DNA of 64,000 nt from Micropruina glycogenica (GCF_039524395.1 NZ_BAAAGO010000018.1), one strand, 5' to 3'; numbered from the stretch's first letter, positions 8,526 through 18,168 are shown. Translations and numbers: made by a program. Notes: generated by a model from the letters alone, not told the origin.

Positions 8526-11288
8526 TCAGGCGTCGCCGCCCGCGTTGCCGGACGCCCCCGCGGTGACGTCGAGCAGCTTGTACTTGTCGGCCGCCTGCTT
8601 GGGCACGGAGGCGTCGACCTGGCCGTTCTTGGCCAGCGTCTGCAGGGCCCGGACGACCATGGAGGGGCCGTCGATGTGGAAGAACCGGCGCGCCGCCGCC
8701 CTTGTGTCGGAGAAGCCGAACCCGTCGGCACCCAGCGAGTGGTACTCGCCCGGCACCCATTGGGCGATCTGGTCCTGCTGCAGCCGCATGTGGTCGCTGG
8801 TGGCGATGAACGGCCCGGGACGGCCCTGCAATTGCTTCACCACGAACGGCACCAGGGGCTCTTCGTCGGGGTGCAGGAAGTTGTGCTCGTCGCAGTCCAG
8901 CGCATCGCGACGCAACTCGTTCCACGACGTGACGCTCCACACGTCGGCCACGACGCCCCAGTCGTTCTTCAACAGCTCTTGCGCCTCCAACGCCCATGGC
9001 ACACCCACGCCCGAGGCGAGCAGTTGCGCCCGCGGTGCGTCGTCGCCCACGCCCTCGAACGATCCCTCTTTGAGCAGATAGATGCCGCGTTGGATGCCCT
9101 CGACGTCGACGTTGTCGGGCTCGGCCGGCATGACGATCGGCTCGTTGTAGACGGTGATGTAGAAGATCACGTCTTCGGGCGTCTCGCCGTACATGGTTTC
9201 GAGGCCGTGCTGCATGATGTGCGCGATCTCGTAGGCGTAGGCCGGGTCGTAGGCACGAATGGCCGGGTTGGTGGCGGCGATGATGTGGCTGTGGCCGTCC
9301 ATGTGCTGGGTGCCCTCGCCGGCCAGCGTGGTACGACCGGCCGTCGCACCGATCAAGAACCCGCGCGACAGCTGATCCGTGGCCGCCCAGATGCTGTCGG
9401 CGGTGCGCTGAAAGCCGAACATCGAGTAGAACACGTAGATCGGCACCATCTGAATGCCGTGCGTGGCGTAGCTGGAGCCCACCGCGGCGAAGGACGCCAC
9501 CGAGCCGGCCTCGTTGATGCCCAGATGCAGAATCTGGCCGTTCTTGGCCTCGCGGTAGGCCAGCATCAGCTCGTGGTCGACCGGGGTGTAGGTCTGGCCG
9601 TGCGGGCTGTAGATCTTGATCGTCGGGAAGAACGAGTCCATACCGAACGTGCGCGCCTCGTCGGGAATGATCGGCACCACACGTGGCGCGAACTCCTTGT
9701 CACGCATCAGGTCTTTCAACAACCGCACCCACGCCATGGTGGTGGCGATCTGCTGCTGCCCCGACCCCTTCTTCACCGACTTGTACGCGTCGTCGCCGGG
9801 CAGCTTGATCGGCGCCGGGGCGTTGCGACGCTCGGGCAGCGAACCCCCGAGTGCCTTGCGACGCTCCAACGCGTACCGGATCCGGTCGTCACCAGGGCCG
9901 GGGTTGATGTAGGGCGGCTGGTAGGGGTTCTCTTCCAGCACCGCGTCGGTGATCGGCATGTCGAGCCGGTCACGGAACTGTTTCAGATCATCCAGCGCCA
10001 ACTTCTTCATCTGATGCGTCGCATTGCGGCCCGCGAAATGCGAACCCAGGAAGTAGCCCTTGATGGTGTGCGCCAGAATCACCGTCGGGGCGCCGGTGAA
10101 CTCCGTGGCCGCCTTATAGGCCGCGTACACCTTGTGGTAGTCGTGGCCACCGCGGGTCAGGTTCCACACCTTGTCGCCGGTCCAGTCGTCCACCATCCTC
10201 GCCACCCGCGGGTCGCGACCGAAGAAATGCTCCTTGACGTAATCACCGTCGTTGGCGCGGAAGGTCTGGTAGTCACCGTCAGGGGTGGCGTTCATCAGGT
10301 TCACCAGGGCACCGTCTCGGTCGGCGGCCAACAGCGGATCCCAGCCGCTGCCCCAGACGACCTTGATCACGTTCCAGCCTGCGCCGCGGAAGAAGCCCTC
10401 GAGCTCTTGCATGATCTTGCCGTTGCCGCGCACCGGACCATCGAGACGCTGCAGGTTGCAGTTGACCACGAAGGTCAGGTTGTCGAGCTCGTCATACGAC
10501 GCCAGTTGCAGCGCGCCACGCGACTCGACCTCGTCCATCTCGCCGTCGCCGAGAAACGCCCACACGTGCTGCTGCGACGTGTCCTTCAGGCCGCGGTTGT
10601 GCAGGTACTTGTTGAACTGCGCCTGGTAGATCGCGCTGATCGGGCCGATGCCCATCGATACCGTCGGGAACTCCCAGAACCAGGGCATCTGCCGCGGGTG
10701 CGGGTACGACGGCAACGCCCGGATACGCCCGTCCACCAAGTGGGAATGCTCCTGGCGGAAGCCGTCCAGGTCGATCTCGTCGAGTCGTCCCTCAAGAAAC
10801 GCGCGCGAGTACATGCCGGGCGAAGCGTGGCCCTGGTAGAAGATCTGGTCACCGCCGCCGGGGTGGTCCTTACCACGGAAGAAGTGGTTGAAGCCCACTT
10901 CGTACAGGGTGGCCGACGACGCGAACGACGAAATGTGACCGCCGACACCCACGCCCGGACGCTGCGCGCGGTGCACCATGATCGCGGCGTTCCAGCGCAC
11001 CAAACGACGGAACTTGCGCTCCAGATCGACATCGCCGGGGTACCACGGCTCCTTCTCGGGCGGAATCGTGTTGATGTGGTCGGTGACGGTCAACGACGGC
11101 ACTCCAAGATGGCGTTCCCGAGAACGCTCCAGCAGCTTCAGCATGATGTAGCGAGCCCGGTTGCGACCGCCCTCGTCGATGATGCCGTCCAGCGACTCGA
11201 GCCACTCGGCCGTCTCGTCCGAATCGATGTCGGGAAGGCTGGTGGGCAGTCCGTTCAGGATCGGGCCGACGTTCTCAGTCATGGCCAC
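8526..11288 (-). CDS. aceE: Pyruvate dehydrogenase E1 component (homodimeric)
   Basis: Thiamine-diphosphate enzyme that decarboxylates pyruvate and acetylates the lipoyl E2 of the pyruvate dehydrogenase complex. The 920-residue product has the homodimeric AceE layout: PP domain with the ThDP motif GDGEMDEVESRGAL...NCNLQRLDG (about 235-275), a Pyr domain around 490-700 (FGMDSFFPTIKIYSPHGQTYTPVD) and a C-terminal transketolase-like domain. GTG 11288 (VAMTENVGPILNG) is chosen because AAAGGA sits 7 bp upstream; ATG 11282 is an alternative. No E2 or E3 gene lies beside it, as is common in actinobacteria. A DUF3052 gene follows. Confidence 0.97.
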   Translation of the reverse strand: MAMTENVGPILNGLPTSLPDIDSDETAEWLESLDGIIDEGGRNRARYIMLKLLERSRERHLGVPSLTVTDHINTIPPEKEPWYPGDVDLERKFRRLVRWNAAIMVHRAQRPGVGVGGHISSFASSATLYEVGFNHFFRGKDHPGGGDQIFYQGHASPGMYSRAFLEGRLDEIDLDGFRQEHSHLVDGRIRALPSYPHPRQMPWFWEFPTVSMGIGPISAIYQAQFNKYLHNRGLKDTSQQHVWAFLGDGEMDEVESRGALQLASYDELDNLTFVVNCNLQRLDGPVRGNGKIMQELEGFFRGAGWNVIKVVWGSGWDPLLAADRDGALVNLMNATPDGDYQTFRANDGDYVKEHFFGRDPRVARMVDDWTGDKVWNLTRGGHDYHKVYAAYKAATEFTGAPTVILAHTIKGYFLGSHFAGRNATHQMKKLALDDLKQFRDRLDMPITDAVLEENPYQPPYINPGPGDDRIRYALERRKALGGSLPERRNAPAPIKLPGDDAYKSVKKGSGQQQIATTMAWVRLLKDLMRDKEFAPRVVPIIPDEARTFGMDSFFPTIKIYSPHGQTYTPVDHELMLAYREAKNGQILHLGINEAGSVASFAAVGSSYATHGIQMVPIYVFYSMFGFQRTADSIWAATDQLSRGFLIGATAGRTTLAGEGTQHMDGHSHIIAATNPAIRAYDPAYAYEIAHIMQHGLETMYGETPEDVIFYITVYNEPIVMPAEPDNVDVEGIQRGIYLLKEGSFEGVGDDAPRAQLLASGVGVPWALEAQELLKNDWGVVADVWSVTSWNELRRDALDCDEHNFLHPDEEPLVPFVVKQLQGRPGPFIATSDHMRLQQDQIAQWVPGEYHSLGADGFGFSDTRAAARRFFHIDGPSMVVRALQTLAKNGQVDASVPKQAADKYKLLDVTAGASGNAGGDA

Positions 11289-11458
11289 TGCGAAGTCCTT
11301 TCTCATGCGCGTCCCGGCCCTGCAGCGTTTTACGCACGGCGAAGCCGGGTGGGTCGAGTCCATCCTGCCCCATCTAATGCGCGCAGCACACCGGGCCGCT
11401 CACGTTTTCGCTGCTGGCGGCCAAAGAAGGGCTCGCTCACTAGCGTCGATGGCTGTGG

Positions 11459-12472
11459 TCAAGCGCGGCGCGCCCATGCGAGCAGTCTGTCGACCGGCCA
11501 CGTGGTGATGACCCGATCGGGGTCGATTCCGGCCCGTGACGCCCGGTCGGCGCCGTAGGCCAGAAACTCCAGCTGGCCGGGTGCGTGGGCGTCGGTGTCG
11601 ATGCTGAACAAGCAGCCGGTGTCATTGGCCAGCGCCAGCAGGTCGTCCGGCGGGTCCTGTCGTTCTGGACGGCTGTTGATCTCGACCGCCACGTCAAAGG
11701 CACGGCACGCCTCGAACACCACCTCGGCGTCGAACGAGCTCTGGCCGCGGGTGCCGCGCTCGCCCTGAATCAGCCGTCCGGTGCAGTGCCCGAGCACGTT
11801 GGTGCGCGGGTTGGCGATGGCGGCCACCATGCGGTGGGTCATCGACTCCGAATCCATGGCGAGCTTGCTGTGCACGCTGGCCACCACGATGTCGAGCCGG
11901 TTGAGCATGAACGGCGACTGGTCGAGGGTGCCGTCGTCGAGAATGTCGACCTCGATGCCCTTCAGCACCCGAAACGGCGCCAGCGCCTCGTTGAGGTCGT
12001 CGATCAGGTCGAGCTGGTCGGCCAGCCGCTCGGAGCTCAGACCGCGGGCGACCGTCAGCCTGGGCGAGTGGTCGGTGACGGCGGTGTACTCGTGGCCCAG
12101 CGCCCGCGCGGCGAGCATCATCTCTTCGACGGAGCTGCCGCCGTCCGACCAGGTCGAATGGGTGTGCAGGTCGCCCCGCAACGCCTTCAGCAGCGCCGGT
12201 TCGGGGCTCACCAGCGGGGTTGCCTTCGCCCGCTTGCCAGCCAGATAGTCGGGCACGCGTCCGGCCAGTGCCTGCTCGATCACCGTCACCGACGTGCTGC
12301 CCAACCCCGGCACCTGCTTCCAGGTGCCGGCCGCGGTGTGCTCGGCCCGCTGCTCGACGCTCATCGCGTCGAGGGTGTCGGCGGCGCGGCGAAAGGCACG
12401 CACCCGGTAGGTGTCGGCCCGCTCGCGCTCCATCAGGTACGCGATCTCGCGCAGCGCCACCACCGGATCCAT
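11459..12472 (-). CDS. PHP-domain phosphoesterase with N-terminal helix-hairpin-helix (PolX C-terminal-like)
   Basis: 337 residues. The N-terminal about 90 residues (ALREIAYLMERERADTYRVRAFRRAADTL) resemble the DNA polymerase beta-like HhH domain (VPGLGSTSVTVIEQAL), and the C-terminal about 230 form a PHP metallohydrolase with metal ligands HTHSTWSDG, VTDHSPRL, GIEVDIL, VASVHSK, LGHCTGR and DTDAHAPGQ. This is the tail half of PolX-type proteins without the polymerase palm. A DNA-repair phosphatase/exonuclease role is plausible but unproven. ATG 12472 has an excellent site (GGGAGG, 5 bp). Confidence 0.9.
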   Translation of the reverse strand: MDPVVALREIAYLMERERADTYRVRAFRRAADTLDAMSVEQRAEHTAAGTWKQVPGLGSTSVTVIEQALAGRVPDYLAGKRAKATPLVSPEPALLKALRGDLHTHSTWSDGGSSVEEMMLAARALGHEYTAVTDHSPRLTVARGLSSERLADQLDLIDDLNEALAPFRVLKGIEVDILDDGTLDQSPFMLNRLDIVVASVHSKLAMDSESMTHRMVAAIANPRTNVLGHCTGRLIQGERGTRGQSSFDAEVVFEACRAFDVAVEINSRPERQDPPDDLLALANDTGCLFSIDTDAHAPGQLEFLAYGADRASRAGIDPDRVITTWPVDRLLAWARRA

Positions 12473-12572
12473 CACAACCTCCCGGCGTAACTGTTGCACG
12501 GACGACCGGGAGGCCGGCCCAAGGGAATGTCTGCATCACAACCGCATCACTGCTGATGCTGGTCTGCACGAG

Positions 12573-12803
12573 GTGAGAACCACTGTCGATCTGCCGCCTG
12601 CCGCACATGCTCGGGTTCGCGAACCGGCCGCCACCCGCGGGCAGTCGATGTCGGCGGTGATCGCCGATTTGACTCTGCAAGGGCTCGCGCGGCTGAACGT
12701 CGACGTCGTCTACTCGCGCGACTCGCGTTCTGGCCTGCCGGTGATCAGCATCGGCGCCCCGGTAACCAGTACCGACGTCGCCGCGGCCTTGGACGACGAG
12801 TGA
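12573..12803 (+). CDS. VapB-like ribbon-helix-helix antitoxin
   Basis: 76 residues. The N-terminal RTTVDLPPAAHARVREPAATRGQSMSAVIADLTLQGL fits, over about 40 residues, the ribbon-helix-helix DNA-binding fold of VapB antitoxins, and the C-terminal tail (VISIGAPVTSTDVAAALDDE) would be the toxin-binding part. The stop overlaps the start of the PIN toxin by 4 bp (GTGA at 12800), the standard antitoxin-toxin arrangement. The start is GTG 12573. The partner toxin is frameshifted, so this antitoxin may now act alone. Confidence 0.75.
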   Translation: MRTTVDLPPAAHARVREPAATRGQSMSAVIADLTLQGLARLNVDVVYSRDSRSGLPVISIGAPVTSTDVAAALDDE

Positions 12804-13202
12804 CGACGCTGCTGCTCGACGCCGACGTGGTGATCGCCCTCACGGTGGCCGATCACGAGCACTACGAGCGAGCCAGTCGATGGTTCGTGACCGTCGAGCA
12901 GGCCGCGGTCTGTCCCGTGGTCGAAGGAGCACTGATTCGGTTTCTGGTTCGGGTGGGCGTGTCGACGACGTCTGCCCGAGCGCTGTTGGCAGCCTGCATA
13001 CCGCGACCCGCGCATGCAGTTCTGGCCCGACGCGCTTTCGTACGCAGACCTCGCTGTCGGCCACATCGTCGGCCACCGCCCGGTCACCGACGCCTACCTG
13101 GCCGGTGTGGCGCTGAGCCGTGGGGGGCGGCTGGCCACACTCGACACTGCGCTCAGCGAGGCACTGTCGCACGCGGTACTGCTGATTCCCCAGCAGCGCT
13201 GA
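12800..13202 (+). pseudogene. Frameshifted VapC-type PIN-domain toxin
   Basis: A PIN-domain RNase toxin split by one frame change near 12998. The first part, from GTG 12800, reads MTTLLLDADVVIALTVADHEHYERA in frame to ...RALLAAC. The rest continues one base later as YRDPRMQFWPDALSYADLAVGHIV to ...LLIPQQR, stop at 13202. Dropping one base at about 12998 gives a 133-residue protein with all PIN acidic residues (D in LLLDADV, E in VVEGAL, D in VTDAYLA, D in LATLDT). So it is either a recent inactivating insertion or a sequence error. It directly follows the VapB-like antitoxin. Confidence 0.85.
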
Positions 13203-13277
13203 CCTCACGCCGAGAGCGCGCCGCACCACTAGGCTGTGCAACCGACGAACCCAGTTCAACCCCTTTGAAGGAGAGCG

Positions 13278-14471
13278 GTGGCGGCCATTCCGGGCATCGG
13301 ACGCGGCTGGCAGCCGTCCGCGCGGCAACGCAGCACGATCGCCAAGCGACTCACCGGCGCAGCCGCCGAACTGACCACCCAGGCGCTGGCGCAGATCGAA
13401 GAGCGGCACCCCTGGTTTCGCGAGCTCGACGCCGAGCACCGCTCGTGGGTGACGCTGGTGGCCCGCGCCGGCATCGACGGATTCGTGCAGTGGTTCGCCG
13501 ACGAGGGCCGCGACGCCAACCCGTCCGCGGTGTTCGACGCCGCCCCGCGCGCTCTCATGCGGCGCATCACCCTGCACCAGAGCGTCGACCTGATTCGCAC
13601 CACGATCGACACCGTCGAGGGTCAACTCGAGAGCGTGGTCGGGCGCGGCGACCGTCCGTTGGTGTTCATGGGCATCGTGCAGTACTCGCGTGAGATCGCC
13701 TTCGGGGTCGCCGAGGTGTATGCCCGGGCGGCCGAGGCCCGGGGCGGCTGGGACGCCAGGCTCGAAGCGTTGGTGGTCGACGCCGTGATTCGCGGCGAGG
13801 CCGACGAAACCGTGCTGTCACGGGCGTCGACGCTGGGGTGGCGCTCCCCCGCCGCGATCACCGTGACCATCGGTGGCGCGCCGGCGAAGGACTCGGCGAT
13901 CGACTCGATCAGGCGCCTGGTCGGCGAGCGCGGGTTCGACCTGCTGGCCTCCACCCAGGGCGATCGGCTGGTGCTGGTGTTGGGCGGTCCGTCGGGAACC
14001 GCAGGCACCGCCTTGACAGTGATCACCGACGTCGCCGAGCACTTCGGCCCTGGCCAGATCGTGGTGGGCCCCGAGGTGAGCGACCTGGTCGAGGCGGCCA
14101 TGTCGGCCCGTGGCGCCCTCTCGGGCATTCGTGCGGCCGACGCCTGGCCGAGCGCACCGAGGCCGGTGGCGGCCGACGACCTGCTGCCCGAACGCGCGCT
14201 GGCCGGCGACGGCCACGCCCGGCGCATGCTCGCCCGCGAGATCTACGGCCAACTGCGCGACGCCGGCGCCGACCTGCTCGAAACGCTGGTGGCCTACCTC
14301 GACAACAGTGGGTCGGTCGAGGCCACTGCGCGCGCACTGTTCGTGCACCCGAACACCGTGCGGTACCGGCTGCGCCGCATCGCCGAGGTGTCGGGCTATC
14401 ACCCGGCGGACGCCCGCAGCGCCTACGTTTTACGGTTGTCGGTCACCCTCGGACGGCTGATGACGTCGTAG
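13278..14471 (+). CDS. fasR: PucR/CdaR-type regulator of fatty acid synthesis, FasR-like
   Basis: 397 residues. The C-terminus has the PucR helix-turn-helix: LVAYLDNSGSVEATARALF then VHPNTVRYRLRRIAEVSG (about 340-380). The N-terminal 300 residues match actinobacterial FasR proteins (DLIRTTIDTVEGQLESVV, MGIVQYSREIAFGVAEVYARAAE). GTG 13278 follows AAGGAGAGCG. It lies 130 bp upstream of fabD-fabH-acpP-fabF; in Streptomyces and mycobacteria FasR directly activates the fatty-acid synthesis operon. Control of the adjacent operon here is inferred from this synteny. Confidence 0.92.
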   Translation: MAAIPGIGRGWQPSARQRSTIAKRLTGAAAELTTQALAQIEERHPWFRELDAEHRSWVTLVARAGIDGFVQWFADEGRDANPSAVFDAAPRALMRRITLHQSVDLIRTTIDTVEGQLESVVGRGDRPLVFMGIVQYSREIAFGVAEVYARAAEARGGWDARLEALVVDAVIRGEADETVLSRASTLGWRSPAAITVTIGGAPAKDSAIDSIRRLVGERGFDLLASTQGDRLVLVLGGPSGTAGTALTVITDVAEHFGPGQIVVGPEVSDLVEAAMSARGALSGIRAADAWPSAPRPVAADDLLPERALAGDGHARRMLAREIYGQLRDAGADLLETLVAYLDNSGSVEATARALFVHPNTVRYRLRRIAEVSGYHPADARSAYVLRLSVTLGRLMTS

Positions 14472-14601
14472 TACCACAAAGCGCAGCACGTTTCGTGCGG
14501 TGCGCCGCGCTCTGCCGTTGTAGAAACCCGACAAGAACCTCTGTCACATTTTCGTCATGTCCGACTGCCCTTCCGGACGCGATTCGCGCAAGAGTAGTGC
14601 C

Positions 14602-15528
14602 GTGCTAGCAATCCTCGCACCAGGTCAGGGCGCACAGACACCGGGCTTCCTGGCTTCCTGGCTCACCGACGACACCGCTCGCGCCCAGTTGCAGACACTG
14701 TCTGGGGTGGCCGGGCTCGACCTCGCACAACTCGGCACCGATGCCGATGCCGACACGATTCGGCAGACCGACATCGCGCAGCCGCTGCTGGTGGCCGCCG
14801 GCGTCGTGGCGGCCGAGCGGCTGCTGGCCGGTGGCCCAACACCCGATGTGGTAGCCGGCCACAGCGTCGGTGAGATCACCGCAGCCGCCATCACCGGCGT
14901 GCTGACCCCCACCGAGGCGATGGCTTTCGTGGCCACCCGCGGGCGCGGTATGGCTGCTGCCTCGAACGTGCGGCCGACCTCGATGATGGCCGTCGTGGGC
15001 GGCAACGCCGACGAGGTGCTGGCCGCGATCGAGGCTGCTGGACTCACCGCCGCCAACAACAACGGGCCCGGCCAGATCGTGGCCGCCGGCACCGTCGAAG
15101 AGTTGGGCGTGCTGGCCGCCGACCCGCCGGCCAGGGCGCGGCTGATACAGCTGAGCGTGGCCGGCGCCTTTCACACCGTGCACATGCAGCCCGCCGTCGC
15201 CACGCTCGAACAGCTGGCCGCCACGCTGAGCCCGCACGACCCGTCCACGGTGCTGCTCAGCAACGCCGACGGCCGCGCCATCGACAACGGCACCGAGTTT
15301 CTGCGCCGGCTGGTCAGCCAGGTCGGCAATCCGGTGCGTTGGGACCTGTGCCTCGACGCGCTGCGCGATCTGGGTGTCACCGGCGTTCTCGAACTGCCCC
15401 CCGCCGGAACCCTTACCGGCATCGCCAAGCGCAACCTCAAGGGAGTCGCGTTGTTCAACCTCAACACCCCTGATCAGCTCGACGACGCGCGGGCCTTCGT
15501 GGCCGAGCACGCGGGAGCCCACGCATGA
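14602..15528 (+). CDS. fabD: Malonyl-CoA:ACP transacylase
   Basis: Loads malonyl groups from CoA onto acyl carrier protein for FAS II. 308 residues with GQGAQTPGF at the N-terminus, the nucleophile motif GHSVGEITAAA (Ser near 91), and an active-site His in SVAGAFHTVHMQPA (about 195). GTG 14602 (VLAILAPGQG) fits the family start; ATG 14557 is in frame but adds 15 unrelated residues. The ribosome binding site is weak (AAGAG). It opens the fab operon, 130 bp after fasR and overlapping fabH by 4 bp. Confidence 0.96.
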   Translation: MLAILAPGQGAQTPGFLASWLTDDTARAQLQTLSGVAGLDLAQLGTDADADTIRQTDIAQPLLVAAGVVAAERLLAGGPTPDVVAGHSVGEITAAAITGVLTPTEAMAFVATRGRGMAAASNVRPTSMMAVVGGNADEVLAAIEAAGLTAANNNGPGQIVAAGTVEELGVLAADPPARARLIQLSVAGAFHTVHMQPAVATLEQLAATLSPHDPSTVLLSNADGRAIDNGTEFLRRLVSQVGNPVRWDLCLDALRDLGVTGVLELPPAGTLTGIAKRNLKGVALFNLNTPDQLDDARAFVAEHAGAHA

Positions 15529-16520
15529 GCGCCCCGATCGCCGCCGGCGTCGGCGCCCCGTACGCCCGCCTGCTGTCGGTCGCCTCGTACGTGCCGTCGC
15601 GGGTGGTCGACAACGCCGAGATGTGCACGTTCATCGACAGCTCTGATGAGTGGATTCAGCAGCGCACCGGCATCGCCGAGCGTCGCTGGGTGGGCGAGGG
15701 CGAAACCGTCGAGACCATGGCGTTGGCGGCCGCGCGAACCGCGGTCGAGCGGGCCGGCATCGACCCGGCCGACATCGGCGCCGTGATCGTGTCGACCGTC
15801 ACCTACTTTCACCAGACGCCCAGCCTCGCCGCCAAGCTCGCCTACGAACTGGGCACCAACGGCGCGGCCTTCGACATCTCGGCCGCCTGCGCGGGCTTCT
15901 GCTACGGACTGGCCCAGGCCGAGTCGCTGGTGCGCTCGGGCGCCGCGAAGTACGCGGTGGTGATCGGCGTCGAGGAACTCAGCCGGTTCACCGACATTCA
16001 CGACCGCAGCACCGCGTTCTTGTTCGCCGACGGCGCGGGCGCGGCGGTCGTCGGCCCCAGCGAAACCAACGGCATCGGCCCGGTGGTGTGGGGCTCAGAC
16101 GGCTCGCAGGCCGACGCGATCAACCAGACCTCCGAGTGGAGCGAGGCGATGCAGGGCGGCACCCAGCCCTACATCGCGATGGACGGCCGGGCCGTGTTCA
16201 AGTGGGCCAGCGGCTTCATCGCCGACGCCACCAAGAAGGTGCTCGAGGTTGCGCAGCTGAGCCCCGAAGAGCTTGACGTGTTCATTCCACACCAGGCCAA
16301 CAACCGCATCACCGACGCCATGCTGCGTCACCTCAAGTTGCCCGAGAACGTGGTGGTGGCGCGCACCATCAAGCAGTTCGGCAACAACTCGGCCGCCTCG
16401 GTACCGATGGCGATGGACCAGTTGCTCAGCACCGGCCAGGCGAAGTCGGGCCAGACCGCGCTGCTGATCGGTTTCGGCGCCGGCCTGGTCTATGCGGGCC
16501 AGGTCGTCACCCTGCCCTAA
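15525..16520 (+). CDS. fabH: 3-oxoacyl-ACP synthase III
   Basis: Starts fatty acid chains by condensing acyl-CoA with malonyl-ACP. 331 residues with the Cys-His-Asn triad: Cys in ISAACAGFCYGL (about 122), His in FIPHQANNRITDAML (about 258) and Asn in IKQFGNNSAASVPMA (about 288). The start SYVPSRVVDNAEM and SSDEWIQQRTGI are typical FabH. ATG 15525 overlaps the fabD stop (ATGA), implying coupled translation. Actinobacterial FabH often prefers branched primers; that cannot be read from the sequence. Confidence 0.97.
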   Translation: MSAPIAAGVGAPYARLLSVASYVPSRVVDNAEMCTFIDSSDEWIQQRTGIAERRWVGEGETVETMALAAARTAVERAGIDPADIGAVIVSTVTYFHQTPSLAAKLAYELGTNGAAFDISAACAGFCYGLAQAESLVRSGAAKYAVVIGVEELSRFTDIHDRSTAFLFADGAGAAVVGPSETNGIGPVVWGSDGSQADAINQTSEWSEAMQGGTQPYIAMDGRAVFKWASGFIADATKKVLEVAQLSPEELDVFIPHQANNRITDAMLRHLKLPENVVVARTIKQFGNNSAASVPMAMDQLLSTGQAKSGQTALLIGFGAGLVYAGQVVTLP

Positions 16521-16532
16521 GTTTCTCAATGC

Positions 16533-16552
16533 TTCCGGAATCCTCCGGAAAG
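16533..16552. promoter_or_regulatory. Inverted repeat between fabH and acpP
   Basis: The fabH-acpP spacer reads CTTCCGGAATCCTCCGGAAA here: TTCCGGA and TCCGGAA pair around a 4-base loop. It lies 13 bp after the fabH stop. It may protect mRNA ends or partly terminate, helping the high acpP expression this gene needs. Function is inferred only from position. Confidence 0.4.
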
Positions 16553-16579
16553 AGGCCCTCTACGACAAGGAGAACCCCT

Positions 16580-16822
16580 ATGGCCACCACCGAAGAGATC
16601 CGCGCTCAGCTGGCTGAGCTCGTCAACGATGTCGCCGGTACGCCGGTCGAGGACGTCCAACTGGACAAGTCCTTCGTCGATGACCTCGACGTCGACTCGC
16701 TCGCGATGGTCGAGATCATCGTCGGCTGCGAAGAGAAGTTCGGCGTGACGATTCCCGACGAGGAGTCGAAGAACCTCAAGACCGTCGGCGACGCCGTGGC
16801 CTACATCGAGGCGCACAGCTGA
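16580..16822 (+). CDS. acpP: Acyl carrier protein
   Basis: 80-residue acidic carrier of the growing acyl chain. The phosphopantetheine attachment Ser lies in DDLDVDSLAMVEIIV (Ser near 41). The start ATG 16580 has a strong ribosome binding site (AAGGAG, 6-7 bp). It sits between fabH (59 bp) and fabF (73 bp), as in Streptomyces. The 59-bp spacer contains a small inverted repeat (TTCCGGAATCCTCCGGAA) that could adjust its level relative to fabH. Confidence 0.97.
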   Translation: MATTEEIRAQLAELVNDVAGTPVEDVQLDKSFVDDLDVDSLAMVEIIVGCEEKFGVTIPDEESKNLKTVGDAVAYIEAHS

Positions 16823-16895
16823 GCGATCGCTCACAGTCCATCGTGCGGGGCCCGCTCGGGCCCCGCACCACACCACCAACTCCTCGGAGGACCCC

Positions 16896-18158
16896 ATGAC
16901 CGAGATTGTCATCACCGGCCTCGGAGCCACGACGCCGCTGGGCGGTGACCTGGCGACGACCTGGTCGAACATGCTGGCCGGCAAGTCCGGCGTGCGCCGC
17001 ATCACCGAGGAGTGGGCAGAAGAACTTCCGGTCAAGATCGCCGCCTACGTGGCGCAGGATCCGGCCGAGGTGATCGACCGGGTCAAGGCCCGCCGGCTCG
17101 ACCGCTCGACCCAACTGGCGCTGATCGCGGCCCAAGAGGCGTGGCAGGACGCCGGCCTCGACTGGGACGCCGACGAGGGCAGCCAGGTCGATTCGCGGCG
17201 ACTGATCGTGTCGCTCGCCAGCGGCATCGGCGGCCTGCATTCGCTGCTGAACAACTGGGACGCCCATCGCGACAAGGGCTATCGACGGGTCAGCCCCTTC
17301 ACGATTCCGATGCTGATGGCCAACGCGCCGGCGGCCAACGTGGGCCTGCAGGTGCACGCCAAGGCCGGCGTGCACACGCCGGTGTCGGCGTGCGCGTCGT
17401 CCAACGAGGCGATCGCACTGGCGCTCGACCAACTGCGGCTCGGCCGCGCTGACATCGCCGTGGTCGGCGGTACCGAGGCCACCATTCACCCGCTACCGAT
17501 CGCCGCGTTCGGGCAGATGCAGGCGCTGAGCCGCCGCAACGACGACCCCGAGGGCGCATCCCGGCCGTGGGACAAGGGCCGCGACGGGTTCGTGATGGGC
17601 GAGGGCTCGGCCGTCATGATCATCGAGACCCTCGACCACGCCAAGGCACGCGGCGCCACCATCTACGGCACGCTCGCCGGGGCCGGCATCACCGCCGACA
17701 GCCACGACATCGTGCAGCCCGACCCGAGCGGCGAGGGCCAGTACGGGGCCATGACGAAGGCCATCGAAGACGCCGGACTGACTGCGAGCGACATCGTGCA
17801 CGTCAACGCGCACGGCACGTCGACCCCTCAGGGCGACGTGACCGAAGCGGGCTCGATCCGCTACGGGCTGGGTTCGGCCGTCGACGGCTGCGTGGTGACG
17901 TCCACCAAGTCGATGACCGGGCATCTGCTCGGCGGCGCGGGTGCTCTGGAGACCATCGCGACGGTGCTCGCGCTGCACGACCGCATGGTGCCCCCCACGA
18001 TCAACCTGAACGACCCCGAGCCCGACCTGGGCATCGACATCGCGGCCAACGTGGCTCGTCCGCTCGGCGAGGGCGACCTGGCGGCGGTGAACAACAGCTT
18101 CGGCTTCGGCGGCGCCAACGTCGCGGTCGCGGTGACGAACGCCAACGTTTCGCGCTGA
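16896..18158 (+). CDS. fabF: 3-oxoacyl-ACP synthase II
   Basis: Elongating ketosynthase of FAS II, 420 residues. Catalytic Cys in TPVSACASSNEAIA (about 170) and two His in VNAHGTSTPQGD (about 310) and STKSMTGHLLGGAGALE (about 348). The C-terminal NNSFGFGGANVAVA is the family end. ATG 16896 follows a perfect GGAGG at 8 bp. Last gene of fabD-fabH-acpP-fabF. It converges on the DUF3145 gene with only 10 bp between stops. Confidence 0.97.
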   Translation: MTEIVITGLGATTPLGGDLATTWSNMLAGKSGVRRITEEWAEELPVKIAAYVAQDPAEVIDRVKARRLDRSTQLALIAAQEAWQDAGLDWDADEGSQVDSRRLIVSLASGIGGLHSLLNNWDAHRDKGYRRVSPFTIPMLMANAPAANVGLQVHAKAGVHTPVSACASSNEAIALALDQLRLGRADIAVVGGTEATIHPLPIAAFGQMQALSRRNDDPEGASRPWDKGRDGFVMGEGSAVMIIETLDHAKARGATIYGTLAGAGITADSHDIVQPDPSGEGQYGAMTKAIEDAGLTASDIVHVNAHGTSTPQGDVTEAGSIRYGLGSAVDGCVVTSTKSMTGHLLGGAGALETIATVLALHDRMVPPTINLNDPEPDLGIDIAANVARPLGEGDLAAVNNSFGFGGANVAVAVTNANVSR

Positions 18159-18168
18159 CGCCTGTCGG

